Shown in pieces: positions 29,301 through 35,727 of a DNA stretch of 64,000 bases. The notes below the pieces were generated by a model that searched no databases, was not told the DNA's origin, and worked only from the letters and a program-made list of their open reading frames with translations. The stretch is from JBPOFY01 sp051252415 (GTDB lineage: Bacteria; Verrucomicrobiota; Verrucomicrobiia; Opitutales; Coraliomargaritaceae): contig JBPOGA010000004.1 of assembly GCA_051252415.1 (NCBI GenBank), positions 124,001 through 188,000 of the forward strand, read 5' to 3'. The translations under genes and the position numbers were made by a program. The number at the start of each line of letters is the position of its first letter. The stretch's first letter is position 1.

Positions 29301-29329
29301 GAGTGGGAGCGCAGTCACCGGCACCTTAA
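23375..29329 (+). CDS. Giant secreted LamG2 - TSP3 - PQQ-type dehydrogenase - diheme cytochrome c protein
   Basis: The ATG at 23375 (MLAPFSRAVYALLLLAPISAVNAQ) gives a signal peptide; upstream starts lack one. Residue numbers count from it. An N-terminal jelly-roll-like domain (25-230) is followed by LamG 1 (231-453), Asp/Gly calcium repeats of TSP3 type (470-605), LamG 2 (617-842) and more TSP3 repeats (852-990). Then come a glucose/sorbosone-dehydrogenase propeller (about 1007-1508; WVLEQRGTIQRVD, GGGLAFDGDG, HGLRNPWRMA) and a C-terminal region like the SO_2930/HNE_0200 diheme family, with heme sites CLDCH (about 1680) and CSQCH (about 1761) and a downstream Met in QMPPIGK. Fusing a sugar dehydrogenase to cytochrome c suggests direct electron transfer in the periplasm or at the surface. 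The end (GFIRV) resembles the shared C-terminal module. Confidence 0.85.
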   Translation: MLAPFSRAVYALLLLAPISAVNAQGVIQIDCHNGSGSYTGSESPGHAAGDVTGTTWNMVTGDSSSLVYADGSAATGVSVDFGEGGGATINWGVTQLTSGVGSSTGIYNTDLMLDWFYADGNDNLGARVTGLSAGDYRVYALTREGDQLTRTYDVTIGLNISNPGDAGAVETTGVGVASGSATWVDGENYAVTDVTVTGPGDWVTIIVDPISSQYGTLQGLQIVPLTINTDLIGYWEFENNLNESSGYTTSGTHDGTAVGSISYAAGPTSVHSSFGQALDLSGSEGVRIDGTNSGESGYQDTFDTTINNAGAITVSLWAQGWPGSNWSPFLGKNGESVGYQLRRRGGTNNATFTLRNTASDEDPQGNIDTATGQPKWVHYVGTWDGSTRRLYIDGVEDLGGLRTGDASAGGPGDGAAYWLTFGMRHNDPDPNIFGNHFVGKIDDVAIWKRALKASEVASLATLPLSELQTSVDTDGDGLFDDDETLIHGTNPNLADTDGDGVDDGDEVGAGSDALNDNDFDGDTMLNSVETSGSANPWQGGVYATVPGETTAWDNADSDGDGVDDWDEINAGTGSAYLTDPNNADTDGDLFSDGDEITYVTDPTDSGSKPSDWVRDIIGYWEFENNLEERSGRHAGGLHDGTAVGTIAYTSGPTSVDPSFGQALDLSGSNGVRVNNTRSGEAGYQDTFDTNINNAGALTVSLWARGFPGRWDPLLSKRGETTGYQLRRHNNNSHATFTLRNTASDDDPEGGIDIETGQPKWIHYVGTWDGTTRRLYINGLEDATALRTGDTAAGGPGDAADYWLAFGMRHNDVDPNTFSEHFTGQIDDVAIWKRALTGAEVMDLAGSSLKGLSPDFDPDRDGDGMPNAWEIDNGLDPDVNDAAGDADADGLSNLDEFLNGSNPQVIDTDMDGLDDLAEVTLGTDPSNPDTDGDGLTDSEEDSGVTDPLVADTDGDGLLDGEEVNTTSTNPLVMDTDMDGADDGIEVLLGYDPNLNTSTPPPGSQLTGRASVGSVGKFLDDNLPALIPSGLGNANWQTEDYFTSLGNFADLIGLSSEPNSNYLWVLEQRGTIQRVDASDRSTTTSQQVLDLTGRAAVDSGSTDRVLRSLVFHPDFNVSGATGEHFVYLSYQTEGRDGYPGFTAPYTNEHFYRLSRFTADAVTRVLDPASEVVMIQQMVLEGGQHMGGGLAFDGDGFLMFTFGDLELSTGILPFPKEEFYQDSQRIDRIFQSAALRLDVDSQGSSVSHAPTRTLQGNTGPNAVAGSSQSCLPTHNYYHHDNHSGVGYFIPDDNYWVLNPPAAGTAGVTTDGLNYPAHGPALEEYHAHGLRNPWRMASDPVSGDVAVFIVGSNTNPQHESVQIIKAGANYGWPYLEGRITQTFETQRTLPPGGNSMAPVYLGTETDPVAYWEEGSGNGKTGTGGLYYRGSQWPDITGQLIAGDHATGKIWSIDYLTTGTLSNTYAITGGMQHPDNVTVSELIDTGHAIRQMAASPNGEDIFIAANSNIWRLYNSTIPNPEPPSLLSQTGAFTDVPNLIPSSSLLAYEPEAPLWSDRALKPRWMAIPNDEEGDPGVYDGPNEKIIFSENGEWVFPEGSVFVKHFVLPLDERDPDNPALQKRLETRFAVRGEGGTYFYFTYKWNESDTEATLIPDGDTSSYTTTYTVTDLNGSTYLQTWEFPSRSQCLDCHQTSAGSILGVKSRQLNNFFTYPTTTTNAHQLATMNSLDMFDETLSLTEVVNYITSTNIGDTTASLEARVHSYLDSNCSQCHQPGSNAGEATFDARLTTPFNLTGILNGVTEAGDLGVPGAKIVKPRSPSESVLWIRDGALGADQMPPIGKLMNDEVYLEVLNDWIKRIELPNFDAWAQAQGMTGGPDDDFDGDGISNGAEMLLKLDGTQPDSSNPGDLIINGGIVDFHLPLDGGALEDGIEPLIMDSWNLVDWFQAGTPESILTLLDNSSSPGVDGIMQWRFLPVDRGFIRVGAQSPAP
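24067..25905 (+). repeat. Intragenic duplication of the LamG plus TSP3 module
   Basis: 24067-24740 and 25225-25895 encode nearly the same LamG domain, with long stretches of nucleotide identity (for example GGGCCGACCTCGGTG and TTTACGCTGCG in both). They are separated by one block of calcium repeats. The similarity at DNA level suggests a recent tandem duplication or gene conversion. Confidence 0.8.
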
Positions 29330-29388
29330 AAGGATAGCGCTTTGGGGATCTACTTCCTTATATTGAAGACAAAGTGTCACACGAACCT

Positions 29389-29449
29389 GAAGCGCTCAAT
29401 TTACGCTTCAAAGAGTGACTGCTCGTTTTGTATTTCTTATCTTTGGAGG
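29389..29449 (+). repeat. Recombination scar: module-C fragment plus PEP-CTERM tail fragment
   Basis: GCGCTCAATTTACGCTT at 29391 matches the core of the intergenic module C at 14860. It is followed by 29417-29449, a 33-bp exact copy of 22940-22972, which encodes the TARFVFLIFGG part of the CHRD protein's sorting tail. Here the frame continues to FNRRR, as a PEP-CTERM end would, but has no gene in front. Confidence 0.75.
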
Positions 29450-29466
29450 CTTCAATCGGAGACGTT

Positions 29467-30837
29467 TTATTGAAGTATCTGCGACTTTAAGATGTCAAAA
29501 ATATCAGTCGCTTTCAGTGTATCAGAGACTGAGTGTGCATCTGGAGTTAAGAGCACTGGCCAATCATTTGTGTCTTTAGGAATCGCGCCATGTGAGCCTC
29601 GAACTAAATTTGCATCGAGTGGAATGACATCCATTAAAGTTCTTAAACCGAGTTTCTTCTTTAGCAGAAACTGAGCGATTTTGAGCTTAGGGAATCGAAT
29701 GGATGGATCTAAAAACAGTTCGACCGGATCGTAGCCGGCCTTGCGATGTATGTCGACGCAGCGCGCAAAGTCAGGGGCGAGGGAATCGTCTTCCCAGTAA
29801 TAGTAGGTGAACCAAGATTTAGGCTCCGCGATGACGATCAAGTCACCTGCCCGGTCGTGATCGATGCCGTAGGCTTTCTTTTCGTTTGTGCCTAAGACTT
29901 CAGCAACACCCTCTGTTTTTTCGAGCACGCTTTTGACCGACTCTAGGATAGATGGATTGTTGATGTAGATATGCGCAACTTGATGATCGGCGAGCGCGAA
30001 GGCCTGACTCGCGCCACAGTCGAGTTGTTCGAGGCCGAGCTCATCTTTGATCTGTATCCAACCGTTCTTGCGGAGAATACGATTCAGATGTATCGGTTGA
30101 TTGACTTCAGTGATGCCGTATTCCGAAAGCACAATGCTTTGGACGTCCTGTTGTTCAAAAAAATCAACTAGCTGGCCGACCACTTGATCGATCTCTCTCA
30201 GGTCTTTGTGGATCCTAGCTGAGTTTGGGCCTAAGCGTTGCAGATTATAATCGAGGTGCGGAAGGTAGATTAGGCTCAGTGAAGGTTGGTGGGCCTTCTC
30301 GATCCATTGCGCGGAATCGGCAATCCATTGTGAGGATTGGATGCCAGCCATGGGGCCCCAGAAATGGGGAAATGGGAATTCACCTAGATCTGCTTTGATT
30401 TGCTCACGCAGGTTCATCGGATGTGTGTAGACATCAAAGACTTTTCGACCGTCCGCTGGATACATCGGGCGCGGGGTGATGCTGTAGTCCGCGCTTGAAT
30501 ACATATTATACCACCAAAAGAGTTTTGCGCAGGTGAAGCTGGGGTCTGCTTCTTTTAAAGTTTCCCACAGCTTGGGTCCTTGAACTAGGTGGTTGGATTG
30601 CTTCCAGAAGCGAAGTTCGTCGTGATCTCGATCATACCAACCATTCCCGACAATGCCATGTTCGGTGGGTGTTTTGCCAGTCAAGTAAGTACTCTGCGCT
30701 GTGCAGGTGACTGCTGGAAAGGCCGGTTCGATTGATTTGCAACTGAGTTTCTCAACTAGCCGTGCGAGATTTGGTGTATGTTCACCAATGAGTCCCCGTG
30801 TGAGCCCAACGACATTAATGATTGCTGTGCGTTTCAT
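29467..30837 (-). CDS. eboF: EboF: alkaline phosphatase / nucleotide pyrophosphatase family protein
   Basis: Phosphodiesterase of the alkaline phosphatase superfamily, the last gene of an ebo cluster. Seen are NVVGLTRGLIG (N-terminal strand and loop), PAFPAVTCTAQSTYLTGK with a candidate catalytic Thr, TEHGIVGNGWYDRD, LPHLDYNLQRLGP (metal-binding Asp) and a late GSHGAIP histidine block, in the order expected for nucleotide pyrophosphatase/phosphodiesterase relatives. The ATG at 30837 overlaps the eboD stop as ATGA, so translation is coupled; a longer frame starting upstream is less likely. The substrate is unknown. In cyanobacteria the ebo genes are needed to deliver a scytonemin precursor to the periplasm; what this species moves is not evident. 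Confidence 0.85.
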   Translation of the reverse strand: MKRTAIINVVGLTRGLIGEHTPNLARLVEKLSCKSIEPAFPAVTCTAQSTYLTGKTPTEHGIVGNGWYDRDHDELRFWKQSNHLVQGPKLWETLKEADPSFTCAKLFWWYNMYSSADYSITPRPMYPADGRKVFDVYTHPMNLREQIKADLGEFPFPHFWGPMAGIQSSQWIADSAQWIEKAHQPSLSLIYLPHLDYNLQRLGPNSARIHKDLREIDQVVGQLVDFFEQQDVQSIVLSEYGITEVNQPIHLNRILRKNGWIQIKDELGLEQLDCGASQAFALADHQVAHIYINNPSILESVKSVLEKTEGVAEVLGTNEKKAYGIDHDRAGDLIVIAEPKSWFTYYYWEDDSLAPDFARCVDIHRKAGYDPVELFLDPSIRFPKLKIAQFLLKKKLGLRTLMDVIPLDANLVRGSHGAIPKDTNDWPVLLTPDAHSVSDTLKATDIFDILKSQILQ

Positions 30838-32009
30838 GTCGGTTGAGGACGATGGGCACTGCGTTGCTTGAGCGCTTCCAGGCAATGTTCCACGCCTTTC
30901 GGTTCAATTGAATGTGTGTCAAACGCGTCTCCAATCGCCTTGAGTAGGGAGATGGTTAATTGGCCTCCAAGGTGTTCACGGAACTCGTCGAGTCCATTGA
31001 GGATTTCAGCTTGTCCGGTTGGGCTCTTTGCTTCGAGTAACGGAGTATAGGTTTCGAATCCAAGACGTTCGATGAGATCCAAGATACGTTCGGCTTCGGA
31101 CGAATCGAGGTGCCCCGCCCATTGTGAGTAGAGCACGTCCAGCGCGATACCAATGGCGACTGCCGCACCGTGGCTGATCTCGAACTCGCTGAGTGCTTCT
31201 AGTTTATGCGCGAGCCAATGCCCAAAGTCGAGAGGACGTGCGGTCGTTCGCTCGAATGGATCGCCGCAGCTGGTGATATGTTCGATATGAAAAAGAGCGG
31301 ATTTTTGAACAATGTATTGTATCGCTTCTGTGTCTCTTTGATTCAGTAGGTTGGCCTGTGCTTCGATCTCATTAAAGAAAGCAGCATCTTTGATCAGGGC
31401 GACTTTGATCGCTTCGATAAAGCCGTCGCGTAGTTGTGCATCGGGCAGTGAGTTCAGGAAATTGAAGTCATTAATAATCGCATCTGGTGGCGCAAAGGTG
31501 CCAATGAAGTTCTTTTTGCCGGCAAAATTGATCCCGTTCTTCACGCCAACGCCGCCATCTGCTTGGCTGAGTGATGTCGTTGGGAGTCGAATCAGACGGA
31601 TCCCGCGGTGGGCTGTGGCAGCGGCAAAGCCGACCATGTCCAGCAGTGCGCCACCACCGATGGCTATGATGTAAGAATGACGGCACAGTTGGGCGTCATT
31701 TATATGCTGATAGAGTGACTCGAGGTAGGTGGTTTCGTTCTTTACTGTTTCACCTCCGGGATAACAGACGTATGCAGCTAAATGGATAGGGTCGGGCTGG
31801 CTATCAAAGTATGCATGGATTGAATCTTGCAGGCTTGTGAAGTGATTATTCACCGATTCATCGACTACCACGATGACACGTGTAGCCTGCTCACTTCGTT
31901 GTATTAGAGATGCGAGTAGTGCGTTGTCCTTTTGAAATACACCTTCGGTGAAATAGGTTCTATGTTCGTAGGGGACTGAGATTGTTTTCTCGATTTGTCG
32001 GGTCTGCAT
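30834..32009 (-). CDS. eboD: EboD: 3-dehydroquinate synthase-like sugar phosphate cyclase
   Basis: Dehydroquinate-synthase fold with the NAD-binding block AIGGGALLDMVGFAAATAHRG, LPTTSLSQADGGVG, a metal-ligand region EAIKVALIKD and DFGHWLAHKLE with its histidine, then HGAAVAIG. The enzyme class cyclises a sugar phosphate such as DAHP or sedoheptulose 7-phosphate. It is placed in the ebo cluster rather than the shikimate pathway, because it sits between UbiA-like and phosphatase genes and has the N-terminal YFTEGVF pattern of ebo members. The ATG at 32009 lies 7 nt after the eboC stop; an upstream start in eboC would add 24 residues and is less likely. Confidence 0.85.
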   Translation of the reverse strand: MQTRQIEKTISVPYEHRTYFTEGVFQKDNALLASLIQRSEQATRVIVVVDESVNNHFTSLQDSIHAYFDSQPDPIHLAAYVCYPGGETVKNETTYLESLYQHINDAQLCRHSYIIAIGGGALLDMVGFAAATAHRGIRLIRLPTTSLSQADGGVGVKNGINFAGKKNFIGTFAPPDAIINDFNFLNSLPDAQLRDGFIEAIKVALIKDAAFFNEIEAQANLLNQRDTEAIQYIVQKSALFHIEHITSCGDPFERTTARPLDFGHWLAHKLEALSEFEISHGAAVAIGIALDVLYSQWAGHLDSSEAERILDLIERLGFETYTPLLEAKSPTGQAEILNGLDEFREHLGGQLTISLLKAIGDAFDTHSIEPKGVEHCLEALKQRSAHRPQPT

Positions 32010-32016
32010 TGGGGGA

Positions 32017-32853
32017 TTAAGTTGCTGAAATTTTTCTTTGGGTAATGAGTGCAATGATAAACAATAAAGCGTAGCTGGCAAATACCCAGATTGAGGGCTG
32101 AGTGAGACTGAAAATTGCGAGGAGATCGACCCAAATGATACCTGCTAATAAACCACTGATCGTAAAGTCAACTTTTGGCTTTTCTCGAAAGATTCCTACG
32201 AGGCTACGGCCTGTCCAGCAAATGAATATTAATAAAGCTATCCAGATAAGCGGTGTATTCAGGCTAGTGATACTCAGCCAAATTGGCAAGCTGAGTGCAG
32301 CGATGGATATGGTGAGTAATCTACGGATCCGTAGATTACGTGGTAGATAGCTGAGGCCTGCGATGTAGGCAAAAAGGACGATCGCTCCAATGTAAACAGA
32401 GAGGTTAAACTCTATGGAAATGGTGCTGCCAGCCCAGATGAAAAGGAGTGCTCGACAGCCTGCCATGGTCAGCGGGCTGTATGGGTTATCTTTGTGGTCG
32501 ATATCATACCAGAGGATGCATCCGACGAGTGGCAGTGCGAATAAGAGGGAGCTCGGGTTAATGACTGTTGTGATGATCAACCCAACTATGAAATAGCCGA
32601 TCGCGAAGAACAGGAGCGATCGGCGTGTGATTCGTTTGGAAGGGATGGGACGTTCCGGGCGGTGTTGCTGATCGTAATCTGCGTCAAAAAAATCGTTGAG
32701 ATACATGCCCGCGATGTAAAACAGGCTGCCCGCGATGCAGAGAGGAATTGCGGTAAGGTTAGCCTGACCCGCAATCAAAAGCGCTGCGATGATGTTTGAC
32801 CACACCGTCGGCAAATTCGAAGCGCGTGCTAACTCGAGGTGGGTCTTCAACAT
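32017..32853 (-). CDS. eboC: EboC: UbiA-like prenyltransferase-fold membrane protein
   Basis: Polytopic inner-membrane protein of the UbiA superfamily with about eight helices. The first Asp-rich motif is NDFFDADYDQ followed by HRPERPIPS (near residues 53-75). A second Asp site is less obvious (YDIDHKDNPYS), so real prenyl transfer is not assured. UbiA enzymes attach isoprenoid chains to aromatic or sugar-like acceptors. The ATG at 32853 overlaps the eboE stop by one base (TAATG), which fixes the start; an upstream frame would overlap eboE by 45 bp. Within an ebo cluster it is the only membrane component and a natural candidate for lipid modification or passage across the membrane. Confidence 0.88.
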   Translation of the reverse strand: MLKTHLELARASNLPTVWSNIIAALLIAGQANLTAIPLCIAGSLFYIAGMYLNDFFDADYDQQHRPERPIPSKRITRRSLLFFAIGYFIVGLIITTVINPSSLLFALPLVGCILWYDIDHKDNPYSPLTMAGCRALLFIWAGSTISIEFNLSVYIGAIVLFAYIAGLSYLPRNLRIRRLLTISIAALSLPIWLSITSLNTPLIWIALLIFICWTGRSLVGIFREKPKVDFTISGLLAGIIWVDLLAIFSLTQPSIWVFASYALLFIIALITQRKISAT

Positions 32854-34028
32854 TACAGCAATCCTATGCCGTTCTTCGTCAATTGGTCGAGGCACCAATC
32901 ATATTCAGCAAGGAGCTGATCGACGACCGAGTTTGACTTTAAATGCATGGGTAAGACCTCCCAAGTGTAAGTCTCAAACTCCAAGTGGGAGCAAAGAGTA
33001 GGGTCTTTACCGAGTTCTTTGAATACTCCAGTGAGGTGGTCGATAGTTGTATCAAAGTCGCCCGAGAGTTCGGCATGTAGGGGAACATGAAAATGTATGC
33101 GCCATTCGGGATCTACGACCGAGGCTTGTTGAGCTGCTTCCAATGCGAGGTCGAGGTCTGCCCAACGCTGAAGGCTTTTATCCTGATTTTGTGCAACCAC
33201 CTGATGCAGGTAGACTTCATCGACGAAATCGACGAGCTTTACTCGGATGTCGGCAGTCGGATTGACTTTGAGCGCAGAGCTGAGGTGCAGTTTGCTAATC
33301 CGTATTTGATGATCGCGAAGCAACTGAATGCTCTCTTCCGGTCGCTCGTATTGAATGGCCATATGGCATGTGTCGTAATTGACACCAAGATGCCTGCGCA
33401 GCACTTCCGAATCTGGAGCAAGCGCGTGGAGGCGTTCGAAGAATTGGAGCACTTCTTGGGTGGTTTCCAGATAGCCTAATGGCTCAGGCTCGAGTCCCAA
33501 GTGTAGGTCGCAACCGTGGCGTTCGCTCAAGTCGGCTATGTAATGAACGCAGTCAATTAAGTTGCGTTGCATCGCTGTCACTTCGGATTCGTTTCGGATG
33601 AATGACTTAAACGAGCCGGGCACCGTGCTCACGCTGCCAGCAACTCCCTTGGGGAGTAATTGCACCAGTAAATCAAAAAGCTGTTTCGTATAATCCAGCC
33701 GTTCATGAGTTTGCCAATCAGGCGCGTAGACTTGTTCTTTGACGCGCGTGTTGTGGAAGCTTCCGTAGGGGAACCCATTGATCGTGAAGACGTAGCAGTT
33801 ATGCTGCTCGAGCCACTTCTGAAACGCGAGCAGTGTCGCGGGCTGACTGAGCTCCGCTGCGGCTTGCGCACTTAAGCGTAAGCCGATGGCGTATGGCTTA
33901 TCGGCGGGGCAAATCTTTTGGCGCACCTCCAGTGTGTAGCGTTCAAGCCCTGCAAAGGTTTCTTCCCAGTCTTCGCCTCGATGGATGTTAGTGCAATATG
34001 CGAGATGGATATCATGGTTAAGTCGCAT
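32853..34028 (-). CDS. eboE: EboE: metabolite traffic protein, xylose isomerase-like TIM barrel
   Basis: This 391-aa soluble protein begins with MRLNHDIHLAYCTNIHRGE, the near-invariant start of EboE, and continues as a xylose-isomerase-type TIM barrel: TINGFPYGSFH, VSTVPGSFK, LGLEPEPLG (metal-type glutamate), YDTCHMAIQYE (Asp/His), SKLHLSSAL and HVPLH. These residues match the metal-binding edge of sugar isomerase barrels, but the reaction is unknown. It lies 6 nt after eboB and overlaps eboC by one base. EboE and EboC travel together in many bacterial ebo clusters and are thought to process or carry an aromatic or sugar-derived metabolite. Confidence 0.9.
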   Translation of the reverse strand: MRLNHDIHLAYCTNIHRGEDWEETFAGLERYTLEVRQKICPADKPYAIGLRLSAQAAAELSQPATLLAFQKWLEQHNCYVFTINGFPYGSFHNTRVKEQVYAPDWQTHERLDYTKQLFDLLVQLLPKGVAGSVSTVPGSFKSFIRNESEVTAMQRNLIDCVHYIADLSERHGCDLHLGLEPEPLGYLETTQEVLQFFERLHALAPDSEVLRRHLGVNYDTCHMAIQYERPEESIQLLRDHQIRISKLHLSSALKVNPTADIRVKLVDFVDEVYLHQVVAQNQDKSLQRWADLDLALEAAQQASVVDPEWRIHFHVPLHAELSGDFDTTIDHLTGVFKELGKDPTLCSHLEFETYTWEVLPMHLKSNSVVDQLLAEYDWCLDQLTKNGIGLL

Positions 34029-34034
34029 TATGAA

Positions 34035-34844
34035 CTAGAGACTTAGTTTGAATTTGGGGCATTGTTGTAGAAAACGAACTGGATTCTGATACACGAAACG
34101 GTCGATCGAACTGGGGTCGAAACCACGCTTGCGTAGTTCGATGATCGCTTTGGGTAGTGAGAGTGGATCACTGATCCCCCAGTCGCAGGCGGAATTCATC
34201 CACAGACGGTCGGTGTTACCATATTGCTCCAACATATCGACGGCTCTCTGAGGGGTGCATTTTGATTCAGGGTAAAGGGTAATGCCGGCCCAGAATCCGC
34301 TATCCAATACCGAGCGAACCGTATGCTCTTCAACGTGGTCAATCAGCACCCGCGATGGCTGGACGTCGGGGTGTGCTTTGAGGATGTCGAGAATGAGCTG
34401 TGTGCCTTTGAACTTATCCTCCAAGTGCGGGGTGTGGATCAGGATGAGTTGTTGGTGGTCAATGGCCAGCTGGACTTGTTCTTCGAAAATTTGAACTTCG
34501 TTAATGCTGTTTTTATTCAGCCCGATTTCACCGATTCCGAGCACATTCTCTTTTTCGAGAAACTCAGGAATCAACGCCATGACTTCACGGGCAAATACAG
34601 GATCTTCGGCTTCCTTAGGGTTAATGCAGAGCCAGCTGTAGTGGGGCAGGTCAAATTTCGCGGCGCGCTTAGGTTCATAATCCGTCAGTTGACGAAAGTA
34701 GTCGTAGAATCCCTTTGACGATGAGCGGTCGAAGCCCGCCCAGAAGGCGGGTTCACAAACTGCCTGACAGCCTGCCATGACTAGCGCTTGATAATCATCA
34801 GTCGTGCGACTGACCATGTGTGCATGTGGTTCGATGTAGCGCAT
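34035..34844 (-). CDS. eboB: EboB: TatD-family metal-dependent hydrolase
   Basis: Amidohydrolase-like TIM barrel of the TatD family. Metal ligands seen are EPHAHM at the N-terminus, GEIGLNK (Glu), LIHTPH, LIDHVEEHT and SACDWGISD (Asp). The order fits TatD enzymes, but the protein carries the EboB-type start MRYIEPHAHMVSRTTDDY. The ATG follows the stop of the preceding short gene immediately (TAAATG), showing coupling. Reaction and substrate are not known for EboB; a hydrolysis step on the trafficked metabolite is inferred. Confidence 0.87.
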   Translation of the reverse strand: MRYIEPHAHMVSRTTDDYQALVMAGCQAVCEPAFWAGFDRSSSKGFYDYFRQLTDYEPKRAAKFDLPHYSWLCINPKEAEDPVFAREVMALIPEFLEKENVLGIGEIGLNKNSINEVQIFEEQVQLAIDHQQLILIHTPHLEDKFKGTQLILDILKAHPDVQPSRVLIDHVEEHTVRSVLDSGFWAGITLYPESKCTPQRAVDMLEQYGNTDRLWMNSACDWGISDPLSLPKAIIELRKRGFDPSSIDRFVYQNPVRFLQQCPKFKLSL

Positions 34845-35111
34845 TTAATTACTAGCCTTCCATGCTCCAGCTGCTGGATCTGGTGATGCTTTTGTGCTTG
34901 GGTCTTTGGTTGGATCACTGAAGGAATTTAGAACACTTTCGGCGCGTTCATTGGATTCCAATTCACGTAAAGCCTTTAGAAATGCCTGATAGCGATAGTC
35001 TGCAGTATCTCCGCTGCGCTCGACGCGATCCATGAAGGCTGCGATATCCAATAGTTTGGAGCGTGCGTCCATGAAATAGAGATCAACTGGATTTTTATTA
35101 GTCTGTGTCAT
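34845..35111 (-). CDS. Short unknown protein heading the ebo cluster, in the position of EboA
   Basis: 88 residues from the ATG at 35111 (a GTG three codons earlier is possible). No signal peptide; helical and charged (FMDARSKLLDIAAFMDRVE, then FLKALRELESNERAE) with a Pro/Ala-rich tail. Helical segments around Tyr-Arg (DYRYQAF) suggest a small adaptor. It is translationally coupled to eboB (TAAATG). Cyanobacterial EboA is far longer (about 200 aa or more), and I see no clear resemblance, so I do not call it eboA. It may be a lineage-specific replacement or a very reduced form. Confidence 0.65.
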   Translation of the reverse strand: MTQTNKNPVDLYFMDARSKLLDIAAFMDRVERSGDTADYRYQAFLKALRELESNERAESVLNSFSDPTKDPSTKASPDPAAGAWKASN

Positions 35112-35195
35112 CTTAATCACAGTGTGTAGTTAATATTTGTAAGGTCCACTCTATAGGAGATTTTACACCTTTCGATTTACTAAAAATAGCGAAAT

Positions 35196-35573
35196 TCACG
35201 TCTGGCTCTTCTGGCTTTTCCAGATGGTGAGGGACGAAATCGCTAAAGCAATGGTTGCAATCAGTGTGCCGAGGCCTTCGCGTGCGGTTTCTGTCTCCCA
35301 CCAAACTTCCATTTTCCAGAATCCTGGTGTTTTGGGCCAGTAGTATATCGTGAGCATGACTAAGATTGCTGTAAGCAAATAGTATATTCGTGCGACTTGT
35401 GGTTTTGTCATTCGTTGCGGGCAGAATACGAGTAGTCCAGCTCCTAGTGCGGGAATTGAATAAATAACAACCCAAAGCAAGCCATCAGGGTCGTTGTATT
35501 GCACTCCGACAAATAGAATCATCAAAAGACACAGTATGATATTCGTGGTTTTCATTTTTAAAGTAGACTTCAT
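35196..35573 (-). CDS. TMEM220-like small membrane protein
   Basis: 125 residues with four predicted helices (about 10-24, 33-51, 63-79, 99-116). The pattern QYNDPDGLLWVVIYSIPA after helix one and WWETETAREGLG before the last helix is characteristic of the TMEM220 family (found in bacteria and animals; function unknown). It is upstream of the ebo cluster on the same strand, 84 bp from the short gene, so it may be co-transcribed. A second ATG at 35555 gives a slightly shorter N-terminus. Confidence 0.75.
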   Translation of the reverse strand: MKSTLKMKTTNIILCLLMILFVGVQYNDPDGLLWVVIYSIPALGAGLLVFCPQRMTKPQVARIYYLLTAILVMLTIYYWPKTPGFWKMEVWWETETAREGLGTLIATIALAISSLTIWKSQKSQT

Positions 35574-35685
35574 AACTAGGTGTCAAAATTTCCTAAGAAG
35601 TAGAATCGCATGCAGCTTTGATAAATCTACGCAGGAGGCAAATTTGTAATATAAATATAACTCACGTCATAGATGGCCATTCTGG

Positions 35686-35727
35686 GCGAACGTAAAATAT
35701 ACAGTTTAATTCACTTCAACTGGATGC
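35686..35727 (-). repeat. AAAATATA-family repeat overlapping a gene end
   Basis: On the plus strand: AACGTAAAATATACAGTTTA then ATTCACTTCAACTGGA, a close match to 12949-12990 and 40715-40730. It runs into the last codons of the 156-aa membrane protein gene, so its C-terminal residues HPVEVN come from the repeat. Confidence 0.7.

Noticed and set aside
30834..32009. AroB of the shikimate pathway
   Set aside because: The fold is the same, but the gene sits inside an overlapping ebo cluster and carries ebo-type features; a housekeeping aroB is expected elsewhere.
34845..35111. Calling the short gene eboA
   Set aside because: Position fits, but length is under half of known EboA and no shared motif is visible.
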